NCBI GenBank assembly: GCA_946885335.1
Contig: CAMPGG010000028.1
Location: forward strand, 1-18,859
Length of the DNA stretch: 18,859 bases
Direction: 5' to 3'
Origin: an uncultured Chitinophagaceae bacterium
Lineage (GTDB): Bacteria > Bacteroidota > Bacteroidia > Chitinophagales > Chitinophagaceae
Numbering within the stretch: the stretch's first letter is position 1; every line of letters begins with the position of its first letter. Shown one piece after another: positions 8,292 through 13,848 of the stretch. Both the position numbers and the translations under genes were made by a program. The notes under the pieces were generated by a model. That model did not search any database. It saw only the letters and a program-made list of their open reading frames with translations, and was not told where the DNA came from.

Positions 8292-8311
8292 TTGGGTAAA
8301 ATTTTACCCAA
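8292..8311. promoter_or_regulatory. 20-bp perfect palindrome between SDR gene and rpoN
   Basis: TTGGGTAAAA is followed directly by TTTTACCCAA, a perfect palindrome with no spacer. A third half-site, TACCCAA, follows at 8316-8322. It lies 41-60 bp past the SDR stop and about 170 bp upstream of the rpoN start. The lack of a real loop or an adjoining T-run argues against a terminator and favours an operator, presumably acting on the rpoN operon. Confidence 0.45.
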
Positions 8312-8352
8312 TATATACCCAAAAGTTTTTATTTGTGTTAGTTATGGTACCA

Positions 8353-9207
8353 TTAACTGTTCACAACCTCGCCTCCATTTACATGAATTACCTGCCCTGT
8401 TACAAAGCTTGAATCCTGGTAACAAGCCAAAAAAACGAAAGCAGGGGCAACCTCGTATGGATAACCAGCTCTTTTCATTGGGGTACTTTCTCCAAATGAT
8501 TCAAGATGTTTTTTATCAAATGTGGTTAATACCAATGGCGTCCAGATGGGTCCGGGTGCTACTGCATTAACCCTGATTCCTTTTTCAGCCAGGTTTTTTG
8601 AAAGAGACCTGGTAAATGCTACAATTGCTCCTTTAGTAGATGAATAATCAATCAGGTGATCGCTGCCACGGTAAGCAACAACCGAAGCTGTATTGATGAT
8701 GGTTCCATTCTTCGCCATCACCTTTACAACAGCCTGCGATAAATAAAAAAATGAAAAAATATTTACTTCAAAAGTCCTGCGGAACTGGGTGGCCGAAATA
8801 GTTTTAAAATCTTCTTTCGGATTTTGCGTAGCCGCATTATTCACCAGGATATTTATCTTACCTAATTGCTTAATAGTTCCATTTACTACTTTTTTGCAAA
8901 AAGCTTCCTTTGCAATATCACCTTTGTACAGGTAACATTCCCGACCAAGTTCCTGCACCATTTTACTTGTTTCTTTCGCATCAGTATCGTGCTGGTGATA
9001 TACAATCACCACATGTGCTCCTTCTTTTGCAAAATGCACAGCTACAGCCCGGCCGATGCCGCTGTCGCCACCGGTAATAATAGCTACCTGGTCCTGTAAT
9101 TTACCCGCACTTTTATAACCGGCACTTATAAACGTGGATCTGAGATCCTGCTCTTTATTTTTAGTAGCGGCTTTACTCTTGCGTGGTGCTTTCTTTTGTA
9201 CTGCCAT
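8353..9207 (-). CDS. SDR-family oxidoreductase, general-stress type
   Basis: NAD(P)-dependent short-chain dehydrogenase/reductase of 284 residues. The cofactor loop is TGGDSGIGR (45-53), then NNAA (123-126), N149, and the catalytic S175, Y188 and K192 (YSSTK), so all catalytic residues are present. The first 20 residues are rich in Lys and Ala (KAPRKSKAATKNK), an extension outside the fold, followed by the STFISAGYKSAGKL-type lead-in seen in the YhxC/YdaD-like stress SDR group. The substrate cannot be assigned. It is a single gene in its own unit, divergent from the DUF1328 gene. An 18-bp palindrome shared with ku sits 67 bp upstream of its ATG, suggesting stress-linked control. Confidence 0.9.
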   Translation of the reverse strand: MAVQKKAPRKSKAATKNKEQDLRSTFISAGYKSAGKLQDQVAIITGGDSGIGRAVAVHFAKEGAHVVIVYHQHDTDAKETSKMVQELGRECYLYKGDIAKEAFCKKVVNGTIKQLGKINILVNNAATQNPKEDFKTISATQFRRTFEVNIFSFFYLSQAVVKVMAKNGTIINTASVVAYRGSDHLIDYSSTKGAIVAFTRSLSKNLAEKGIRVNAVAPGPIWTPLVLTTFDKKHLESFGESTPMKRAGYPYEVAPAFVFLACYQDSSFVTGQVIHVNGGEVVNS

Positions 9208-9273
9208 AGATTGAACGCCTAAATTCTTATACCTTATAAGAAGTTACTTTTAAAAAATGCTGTGTAGATATTT

Positions 9274-9291
9274 TGTAGAGGAGGTTCTACA
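9274..9291. promoter_or_regulatory. 18-bp palindrome TGTAGA-N6-TCTACA, candidate operator before the SDR gene
   Basis: TGTAGA-GGAGGT-TCTACA lies between the divergent SDR and DUF1328 genes, 67 bp upstream of the SDR ATG. Arm sequence and 6-bp spacing equal those of the site before ku (1922-1939, 73 bp upstream of that ATG). An extra half-site, TGTAGA at 9263-9268, starts exactly 11 bp before the left arm, about one helical turn. The matching geometry at two unlinked genes is the main support. Confidence 0.45.
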
Positions 9292-9342
9292 GGAAAGATG
9301 TTTTTAATATTGAAAAGCGTAATGACCTTCTCCAGTGCATAT

Positions 9343-9376
9343 ACTTATTTGACAGTTCAATACTGTATCAATAAGT
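9343..9376. repeat. Imperfect inverted repeat in the SDR/DUF1328 intergenic region
   Basis: ACTTATT (9343-9349) and AATAAGT (9370-9376) pair, and the inner CAGT (9353-9356) and ACTG (9362-9365) extend the symmetry with small bulges. No T-run follows, so a terminator is unlikely. It lies about 50-80 bp upstream of the TTTGGC element at 9424, where an upstream activator site could be. Role unknown. The rest of this 289-bp gap (9208-9496) shows only the divergent promoters. Confidence 0.3.
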
Positions 9377-9423
9377 AAGAGGTGATTAGCAGGTTGTAAT
9401 TTTTTTTGAGGCAGATATACAAG

Positions 9424-9442
9424 TTTGGCACAGATATTTATA
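9424..9442 (+). promoter_or_regulatory. Candidate TTTGGC promoter element before the DUF1328 gene
   Basis: The element reads TTTGGCACAGATATTTATA and contains a perfect sigma-54 -24 half (TGGCAC). The -12 position is TA instead of GC. It matches the element before the receiver gene at 11694-11712 at 14 of 19 positions, and that before ku at 15 of 19. AAGTTTGG precedes or begins the element here, at 11691 and, on the minus strand, at 8168. The start codon lies about 69 nt downstream of GG. Which sigma factor reads it is uncertain. Confidence 0.35.
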
Positions 9443-9496
9443 ATGTAAGTGTAGAATGTTGAGACAAAATTTATTTAATCATAAAAATCTAAAATT

Positions 9497-9664
9497 ATGT
9501 TACGCTGGACTTTAATATTCTTAGTTATTGCCATCATAGCAGCCGTATTTGGTTTTGGTGGTATTGCTGCAGGAGCAGCTTCTATTGCAAAAATTCTATT
9601 CTATATTTTCATTGTATTGTTCCTGATCTCTCTCATCGCAGGTGGTTTCAGGAGGGTTGATTAA
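9497..9664 (+). CDS. DUF1328 (YtjA-like) small membrane protein
   Basis: A 55-residue protein with two hydrophobic helices: about 4-18 ([15 protein letters not shown]) and 33-48 ([16 protein letters not shown]). A Gly/Ala-rich turn, [11 protein letters not shown], separates them, and the tail is short and basic (FRRVD). The opening [20 protein letters not shown] matches the DUF1328/YtjA family, small inner-membrane proteins often found with stress genes; their molecular role is unknown. The gene stands alone, preceded by the TTTGGC-type element and closed by a strong terminator. Confidence 0.88.
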   Translation: MLRWTLIFLVIAIIAAVFGFGGIAAGAASIAKILFYIFIVLFLISLIAGGFRRVD

Positions 9665-9685
9665 AAACTTTCAGGTTAAGGCTAT

Positions 9686-9729
9686 GAAAAAAAGAAGGTA
9701 CAGTCATTGGGACTGTACTTTCTTTTTTT
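9686..9729. terminator. Bidirectional rho-independent terminator
   Basis: GTACAGTC (9698-9705), loop ATTGG, then GACTGTAC (9711-9718). The stem is flanked by AAAAAAAGAAG on the left and TTTCTTTTTTT on the right, giving a T-run on each strand. It lies between the convergent DUF1328 gene (ends 9664) and the acidic-protein gene (stop at 9760), and probably ends both transcripts. Confidence 0.92.
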
Positions 9730-9759
9730 AAGGAAGTTGCGATAAAAAATAATCAATCT

Positions 9760-10005
9760 TTATTCAGGCTGAATGCCGGGATCTTTGTTCAATATATTGC
9801 TATCTCCCTTGTTTGTTATTTCTTCATTGTTTTCTGTAATTGATTGTTCTTTTTCTTTTGGCTGATTTTCTTTTAACGCAGGATCTTCTTCTTCAAAAGG
9901 CTGATCCCCGGTATTAACAGGCTTATTCTGTTCCTGCTCATTCACTATTTTTTTTTCTTTGGGATCGTTTGAACCAGGCATTGACTGGTCATATAGTTGT
10001 TTCAT
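9760..10005 (-). CDS. Acidic, low-complexity hypothetical protein
   Basis: An 81-residue protein made largely of Glu, Asn, Lys, Pro, Gln and Asp, with no Cys or Trp, no hydrophobic segment and no signal peptide. It is predicted to be intrinsically disordered. I recognise no family. Support for a real gene is its own divergent upstream region shared with the response regulator gene at 10083, the terminator placed past its stop, and a location among other stress-type genes. Small hydrophilic proteins of this kind occur in stress clusters of Bacteroidota, but no function should be assigned. Confidence 0.6.
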   Translation of the reverse strand: MKQLYDQSMPGSNDPKEKKIVNEQEQNKPVNTGDQPFEEEDPALKENQPKEKEQSITENNEEITNKGDSNILNKDPGIQPE

Positions 10006-10082
10006 AATTTATATTTTATATTTTCACCAAAAAACAAGTGCCACCGGGTGTAGTTCGTTTATATTTTTAAATATTTCAAAAT

Positions 10083-10508
10083 ATGCGTCAACCGCTGATT
10101 GTAATTGCTGAAGACGATGCTGATGATCAATTTTTATTTCAAACAGCATTTGAAGAAAATGGACTTACATTCCAGATCGAATTTGTACACAATGGTGTAG
10201 AACTCATCTCATACCTGGATTCATGTAAGGCAGCAGGCGATCAGGCTGATTTACCTTCATTGATCATACTTGATTTAAATATGCCAAAGAAGGATGGGAG
10301 AGAGGTATTGAAAGAAATTAAAGATCACCCTGTTTATAAAATAATTCCGGTGATCATTTTTACGACCACAAAAAATGAAATGGAAGTTAGACGATGTTAC
10401 GAACTGGGCGCTAATAGTTACATCGTTAAACCTGTTAGTTTCGATGGGCTATTAAATATCATCCGCGAAATAAAAAATTTCTGGTTTAATACGGTTGTTC
10501 TACCGTAA
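10083..10508 (+). CDS. Single-domain response regulator (Rcp1-like)
   Basis: A 141-residue receiver with no output domain. The acidic pocket is E10-D12, the phospho-acceptor D64 lies in ILDLNMPKKDG, the switch Thr is in FTTTKNE (about 94-96), and K116 is in YIVKP. The spacing and the NMPKKDGREVL wording fit the Rcp1/CheY-like group that receives phosphate from phytochrome-type or PAS kinases, a kinase class seen in this window at 3582-5180. With no DNA-binding part it likely works as a phosphorelay shuttle or protein-contact switch. Its last 23 bp overlap the 3' end of a convergent gene. Confidence 0.9.
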   Translation: MRQPLIVIAEDDADDQFLFQTAFEENGLTFQIEFVHNGVELISYLDSCKAAGDQADLPSLIILDLNMPKKDGREVLKEIKDHPVYKIIPVIIFTTTKNEMEVRRCYELGANSYIVKPVSFDGLLNIIREIKNFWFNTVVLP

Positions 10509-10896
10509 CTACGGTAGGTGTAACTTTTGCGACCGGCGGTCTGAATTTGCTCATTAAAAAATTATTCACTGCTACCACCAAAGGTCTTACAGAAAGGGTA
10601 ATGAAATTTGCCAATAATAATGCGGCTATTTTCCTGATGATTCCACCTTTTCTTTTCTTGATAATCTTACCTAAGATAAAAGCGGTTATCATCCTGGTAA
10701 CCATTACTAAAGCAGGGCTGTTTGGTTTTGCATTCACATATTTTCCAAACAAGTTATAAGCCACAGTGGCCGGCTTCACCGCATTCTTCATACCAGCAAT
10801 ATCATATTGAATATTGCCTTTTTGAATAGCGATTTGATGCTTCAGGTTTTCTTTTTCCTTAATAAGGTCTTCAAATGTTTTTATCGGTTTGTCCAT
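10486..10896 (-). CDS. Hypothetical protein, partner of the Holin-X-like protein
   Basis: A 136-residue protein from the ATG at 10896 (MDKPIKTFEDLIKEKENLKHQI). A start at 10926 is open but would lengthen the overlap with the upstream gene. An N-terminal charged helix (about 5-30) is followed by a weakly hydrophobic region (about 62-105: ALVMVTRMITAFILGKII and IIRKIAALLLANFITLSV) and a Pro/Val-rich tail ending VEQPY. It may be membrane associated. It overlaps the Holin-X-like gene by 26 bp at its start, suggesting translational coupling, and overlaps the response regulator gene at 10083-10508 tail to tail by 23 bp. I do not recognise a named family. Confidence 0.75.
   Translation of the reverse strand: MDKPIKTFEDLIKEKENLKHQIAIQKGNIQYDIAGMKNAVKPATVAYNLFGKYVNAKPNSPALVMVTRMITAFILGKIIKKRKGGIIRKIAALLLANFITLSVRPLVVAVNNFLMSKFRPPVAKVTPTVVTVEQPY
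10500..10517. repeat. Palindrome at overlapping convergent gene ends
   Basis: CTACCGTA-AC-TACGGTAG has perfect 8-bp arms and spans the response regulator stop codon (10506-10508). A second copy of the arm, ACGGT at 10491-10495, can pair instead with ACCGT at 10502-10506 around a 6-base loop, so alternative hairpins exist. No T-run follows in either direction. It is partly coding on both strands, so it may be coincidental or a weak bidirectional stop or stability element. Confidence 0.35.
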
Positions 10897-11230
10897 AAAT
10901 AGTTTTAATAATGGATTTAGCAACAAATGGAAATATCAGTTTTCTCCTGGCAGCTACCAGTATTACTGCAACAAGCAAATAAATGCCTGCTATTATCAGG
11001 TAACCGGCAATTTCATTATCCAATAAATTGCCAATCCAGATACCCAGTGCCATGCCTGTAAAGAATAGAAAAAAAATCATAAGAAATAATGCAAGTACCA
11101 CTACTATGATCAGGGAAAGTGCATTAATTGATTTTTCAGCCACCTGCACTTTTGCCAGTTTAATGTAGTTGTCTACCAGTCCTCCTGCATTATCTTTTAA
11201 ATCGGTGAATGAATCCTTAAGTCCTTGCAT
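10871..11230 (-). CDS. Holin-X-like (phage holin superfamily III type) membrane protein
   Basis: A 119-residue membrane protein. An amphipathic N-terminus (MQGLKDSFTDLKDNAGGLVDNYIKLAKVQVAEKSI) is followed by two strong hydrophobic helices, about 38-66 (LIIVVVLALFLMIFFLFFTGMALGIWI) and 74-94 (IAGYLIIAGIYLLVAVILVAA), and a basic tail. This layout matches the actinobacterial Holin-X-like group, which despite its name is common in chromosomal stress clusters with YtxH-type proteins. There is no phage context. A start at 11257 would lie inside the terminator stem at 11247-11271, so I choose the ATG at 11230. Confidence 0.75.
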   Translation of the reverse strand: MQGLKDSFTDLKDNAGGLVDNYIKLAKVQVAEKSINALSLIIVVVLALFLMIFFLFFTGMALGIWIGNLLDNEIAGYLIIAGIYLLVAVILVAARRKLIFPFVAKSIIKTIYGQTDKNI

Positions 11231-11240
11231 AATGTATCTT

Positions 11241-11271
11241 AAAAAAGGGCAGGTCATGAAAGGACCTGCCC
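11241..11271 (-). terminator. Terminator between the YtxH gene and the Holin-X-like gene
   Basis: GGGCAGGTC (11247-11255) and GACCTGCCC (11263-11271) form a perfect 9-bp GC-rich stem with a 7-base loop. On the minus strand it is followed by six T (11246-11241). It begins 7 bp past the YtxH stop and ends 10 bp before the Holin-X-like ATG. Because both genes run the same way with no clear promoter between, it probably works as a partial terminator that lowers expression of the two downstream genes. Confidence 0.88.
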
Positions 11272-11277
11272 GGTTAA

Positions 11278-11541
11278 TTAACGATCTTTAATTGAATTAG
11301 CTGTGTGTGCCGCTTGTCCGCGAAGTTCATTTGCTTTTTTATACGCTTTATCTTTCAGATGCGATGCTTCTGTTTTTGTAGCTGCAAATAAATCGCCCAA
11401 TTGCTTACCCCAGTCATTTGCTGTATTACCTATTTTAGTTCTTGTATCTTTTCCTTTTTCAGGAGCCATTAACAAACCAATTACAGCACCTGCTGCAACT
11501 GCACCTAAAATCCCCAAAGCCATTTTTGTATTCGATGTCAT
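11278..11541 (-). CDS. YtxH-domain general stress protein
   Basis: An 87-residue protein with one N-terminal membrane helix at about 6-27 (KMALGILGAVAAGAVIGLLMAPEKG), a pattern diagnostic for YtxH-family proteins with their GLLxAPxKG motif. A soluble amphipathic helical tail follows, rich in Lys, Ala and Asp (GKQLGDLFAATKTEASHLKDKAYKKANELRGQAAHTANSIKDR), reminiscent of LEA-like or apolipoprotein-like helices. The family is linked to stress responses, with no known biochemical reaction. It is first in a minus-strand unit with the Holin-X-like gene and its partner, and is divided from them by the hairpin at 11241-11271. Confidence 0.85.
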   Translation of the reverse strand: MTSNTKMALGILGAVAAGAVIGLLMAPEKGKDTRTKIGNTANDWGKQLGDLFAATKTEASHLKDKAYKKANELRGQAAHTANSIKDR

Positions 11542-11641
11542 AATTATATTTTTAATGTGAAGAATAAATTATATACTTAAAAAATTATGCCTCCCAAAAA
11601 TTATTGAAAAATTATGGGGATGAATGACTATAAACCTTTGA

Positions 11642-11656
11642 GTAGTAATTTCTACA
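11642..11656. promoter_or_regulatory. Weak GTAG/CTAC inverted repeat upstream of the receiver gene
   Basis: GTAG-N6-CTAC, with the right side extended to TCTACA, lies 41 bp upstream of the TTTGGC element's GG. At ku a GTAG/CTAC palindrome lies 35 bp upstream of the related element. The spacer differs (6 against 8 between GTAG and CTAC), so it is at best a degenerate relative. The 213-bp divergent gap 11542-11754 otherwise holds only A/T-rich promoter sequence. Confidence 0.2.
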
Positions 11657-11693
11657 GTAACCTTAAACAGTAAACGATTTCAGGCATTATAAG

Positions 11694-11712
11694 TTTGGCC
11701 GGAATTTTTATA
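11694..11712 (+). promoter_or_regulatory. Candidate TTTGGC promoter element before the receiver-domain gene
   Basis: The element reads TTTGGCCGGAATTTTTATA. It shares AAGTTTGGC-N4-AT-N-TTTATA, with no gaps, with the region before the DUF1328 gene (9421-9442). GG lies about 57 nt before the ATG at 11755. As there, the sigma-54 -12 GC is replaced by TA, and no clear housekeeping -7 box sits at the right spacing. Confidence 0.35.
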
Positions 11713-11754
11713 TATTAGTTCATAGAATTAGAAAACTGTGTTACAAGCTTATAT

Positions 11755-12117
11755 ATGATCCAGCGAAAAAAAGTACTCATAATTGATGATGAGGTCGACC
11801 TGTGCTTACTGATGAAGACTTATTTAACTCGTAAAAATTACGATGTTTATTATTTTCATACTCTGAAAGAGGGTATATCCCAGGTGCCTGCCATCAAACC
11901 AGATATTCTTTTCCTTGACAACAATTTACCTGATGGTTTAGGATGGGATAAAGCGGCTTATCTATTAGAGAAATATCCATCCATGCAATTACACCTGATC
12001 AGTGCTTATCACCCCAATACACCTGAACTGCATTCTGATTCGTTCAAAGTTTGGGAGAAGCCTATTACATTAAGAGATTTGGAATCTTTCCTGGAAGAAA
12101 GAAGGCATGTTGGCTGA
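11755..12117 (+). CDS. Single-domain response regulator
   Basis: A 120-residue receiver without output domain. The acidic pocket is D11-E13, the phospho-acceptor is D55 (ILFLDNNLPDG), the switch Ser is S83 (LISAY) and the conserved Lys is K102 (WEKPI). The N-terminal half resembles the REC of the NtrC-type regulator at 5183-6652 (DD.VDLCLLMKTYLTRKNYDV against DDRDMCMLLKRFLSRHDFEV), so both may take phosphate from the same kinase. Being stand-alone, it would act as a phosphate sink, relay or protein switch. It is a single gene with its own TTTGGC-type upstream element. Confidence 0.9.
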   Translation: MIQRKKVLIIDDEVDLCLLMKTYLTRKNYDVYYFHTLKEGISQVPAIKPDILFLDNNLPDGLGWDKAAYLLEKYPSMQLHLISAYHPNTPELHSDSFKVWEKPITLRDLESFLEERRHVG

Positions 12118-12149
12118 CTGCCCTTTCCCATTACATTAAATTGAAAATT

Positions 12150-12169
12150 AAGAGAAAGGTATTTCTCTT
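12150..12169. promoter_or_regulatory. Inverted repeat overlapping the promoter of the 54-residue membrane protein gene
   Basis: AAGAGAAA-GGTA-TTTCTCTT has perfect 8-bp arms and lies 33-52 bp downstream of the receiver-gene stop. It precedes a -7 box by 9 bp and so covers the -33 region. It could be an operator, or a weak terminator for the upstream gene; no T-run follows. Confidence 0.35.
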
Positions 12170-12178
12170 CAGGGTTTG

Positions 12179-12186
12179 TAACTTTG
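12179..12186 (+). promoter_or_regulatory. Bacteroidota -7 promoter box
   Basis: TAACTTTG matches the Bacteroidota housekeeping -7 consensus TAnnTTTG and lies 18 nt before the ATG at 12205. A matching -33 TTTG is not evident. Confidence 0.5.
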
Positions 12187-12204
12187 CATGCTTAATTAAA
12201 TGTT

Positions 12205-12369
12205 ATGGGTGTTTGGAAACAAATCAGTGAATATTTATACCTCCGCAAACCAGATCCTGACCGACCAAATACGCAATGGATAAAATATATGCACGGTATT
12301 AACCGCATCAGCATATTAATTTTTATTTTTTGTTTGATCGTGTTGGCAATTAAACTTTTAGCCAAATAA
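12205..12369 (+). CDS. Small single-helix membrane protein (DUF6728-like)
   Basis: A 54-residue protein with an amphipathic N-terminus containing EYLYLRKPDPDRPNTQWIKYMHGINRISI and one C-terminal membrane helix (about 33-52, RISILIFIFCLIVLAIKLLA). The WKQISEYLYLRKPDP and MHGINRISIL wording fits small Bacteroidota proteins annotated as DUF6728; I recall this family and did not search for it. Function is unknown. A good -7 box lies just upstream, and the stop is 1 bp from the convergent lpxB stop. Confidence 0.75.
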   Translation: MGVWKQISEYLYLRKPDPDRPNTQWIKYMHGINRISILIFIFCLIVLAIKLLAK

Positions 12370-12370
12370 T

Positions 12371-13474
12371 TTAACGCAGAAAGGATATAATGGAGGCTGC
12401 TGCGGTAGCAGATGCATTTTTTTGTGCCCCCAGTTTATTCTTTAATAAGGCATAATCAGATTTTATTTCACTGATCCTGGTTTCATCCAATAATATTTTC
12501 TTTAATTCTTTTTCCAGGTTAGAAACTGTTAATTGGTCCTGTATCAATTCTTTCACTACTTCTTTATCCATAATTAAATTGACCAGTGAAATATATTTTA
12601 CTTTGATTACTCTTTTTGCAATTTCGTAACTAACAGGCGAACCTTTATAACATACGATCTGGGGAACATTGAATAAAGCTGTTTCTAATGTTGCTGTACC
12701 AGATGTTACCAATGCAGCTTTCGCCATGCTTAATAAATGATATGTTTTGCCCGCAATGGATGATACATTATTATATGGAGCTAAAAGTGACCTGTAAAAT
12801 GCATCGTCAATACCCGGAGCCATGGCTACAATAAACTGGTAACCCGGAAAATGGGAGGCTACCTGTAACATAATGGGTAATTTTTTCAATATTTCCTGTT
12901 TACGGCTACCGGGTAATAATGCCACTATGGGCGGACCAGATGTTATTGTTTTTTCCTGCTGGCTAATAAATTCATCAATCACATTCACCAATGGGTGACC
13001 AATATATTCTACAGGATAATCCCATTTTTTATAAAAGTCTTTTTCAAAGGGTAAGATGACCAGCATTTTATCAACAAATTTCTTAATTCCTTTGACCCGG
13101 TTTTCCTTCCATGCCCAAACCTGTGGTGAGATATAATAAACCACTTTATACCCGGCTGGTTTAGCCCATTTAGCAATCCTTAAATTGAAACCAGGATAGT
13201 CAACCAGTATAACAGCATCTGGTTGAAACGCTGTGATATCTTGTTTGCAGAATGAAAGATTTTTTAAAATGGTGCGCAGGTTTTTTACTACTTCAATAAA
13301 ACCCATAAAAGCCAGTGAACGATAATGTTTTACAAGTGTTGCACCGGCATCCTGCATCATATCACCTCCCCAGCAACGAATGTTCGCGGCCGGATCCTGT
13401 TTAAATATTTCCTTTACCAGGTTGCTACCATGCAGGTCGCCCGAAGCTTCCCCGGCTATGATGTAATACTTCAT
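12371..13474 (-). CDS. lpxB: Lipid-A-disaccharide synthase LpxB
   Basis: GT19 glycosyltransferase that joins UDP-2,3-diacylglucosamine to lipid X to make the lipid A disaccharide at the inner-membrane surface, so the host is a Gram-negative lipid-A producer. It has 367 residues, normal length. The N-terminus MKYYIIAGEASGDLHG is the family signature. YISPQVWAWKENRVKGIKKFVDKMLVILPFE is the central conserved block, and LVTSGTATLETALFNVPQIVCYK is the nucleotide-sugar binding region. It is last of a surE, small membrane protein, lpxB series, 77 bp after the middle gene. That gap shows no promoter or terminator I can support. Confidence 0.97.
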   Translation of the reverse strand: MKYYIIAGEASGDLHGSNLVKEIFKQDPAANIRCWGGDMMQDAGATLVKHYRSLAFMGFIEVVKNLRTILKNLSFCKQDITAFQPDAVILVDYPGFNLRIAKWAKPAGYKVVYYISPQVWAWKENRVKGIKKFVDKMLVILPFEKDFYKKWDYPVEYIGHPLVNVIDEFISQQEKTITSGPPIVALLPGSRKQEILKKLPIMLQVASHFPGYQFIVAMAPGIDDAFYRSLLAPYNNVSSIAGKTYHLLSMAKAALVTSGTATLETALFNVPQIVCYKGSPVSYEIAKRVIKVKYISLVNLIMDKEVVKELIQDQLTVSNLEKELKKILLDETRISEIKSDYALLKNKLGAQKNASATAAASIISFLR

Positions 13475-13551
13475 TTGTCAACATTATCATTTTGAGCTCC
13501 ACGCCAGTTTTCCCGGGAATACATTGTCCATACAATCGGTTAAAATAATTT

Positions 13552-13848
13552 TTAGTTCAGGATTTTTAAAATAAGGATCGCAATACCATAAATGAGTGTA
13601 AAAATGAAGATGCCCTTAGCCGTCTGGTCGCGGTGTGTATTGATATAAATGGTAAATAATACAACGTTGGCCAACAGGCTTAATGACCCGATAGAAGTGA
13701 TCAACCGGTTGGTGTTGATAAATAAGTCGAGGAATTCAATAAAAGTGAATCCGGAAAATTTTACAAAATAAACGATTACCAAACCCAGTACAGGTCCTAA
13801 TAATCCAAGTATTAATCCAAGCGGTAAGCTGTCTCGTTTAAGGATCAT
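13552..13848 (-). CDS. Hypothetical three-helix membrane protein between surE and lpxB
   Basis: A 98-residue protein with three hydrophobic segments: about 9-30 (LGLILGLLGPVLGLVIVYFV), 50-70 (ITSIGSLSLLANVVLFTIYI) and 79-97 (GIFIFTLIYGIAILILKIL). I do not recognise a named family. Its ATG overlaps the surE stop in a 4-bp ATGA junction, indicating translational coupling. Its position before lpxB suggests an envelope role, but this is context only. Confidence 0.8.
   Translation of the reverse strand: MILKRDSLPLGLILGLLGPVLGLVIVYFVKFSGFTFIEFLDLFINTNRLITSIGSLSLLANVVLFTIYINTHRDQTAKGIFIFTLIYGIAILILKILN

Noticed and set aside
9343..9376. Rho-independent terminator in the SDR/DUF1328 gap
   Set aside because: The stem is imperfect, no T-run follows, and both flanking genes start from this gap so neither needs termination there.
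9424..9442. Calling this a firm sigma-54 promoter
   Set aside because: The -24 half is perfect (TGGCAC), but the -12 GC is TA here and at 11694, and TT before ku, so it is listed only as a candidate alternative-sigma element.
9450..9455. TGTAGA after the DUF1328 promoter element as another copy of the shared palindrome
   Set aside because: No matching TCTACA follows at 6 bp; a single 6-mer is expected by chance.
10486..11541. Prophage remnant, because of the Holin-X-like protein
   Set aside because: No endolysin, capsid, integrase or attachment-site duplication is present; this family is common with YtxH-type stress genes on chromosomes.
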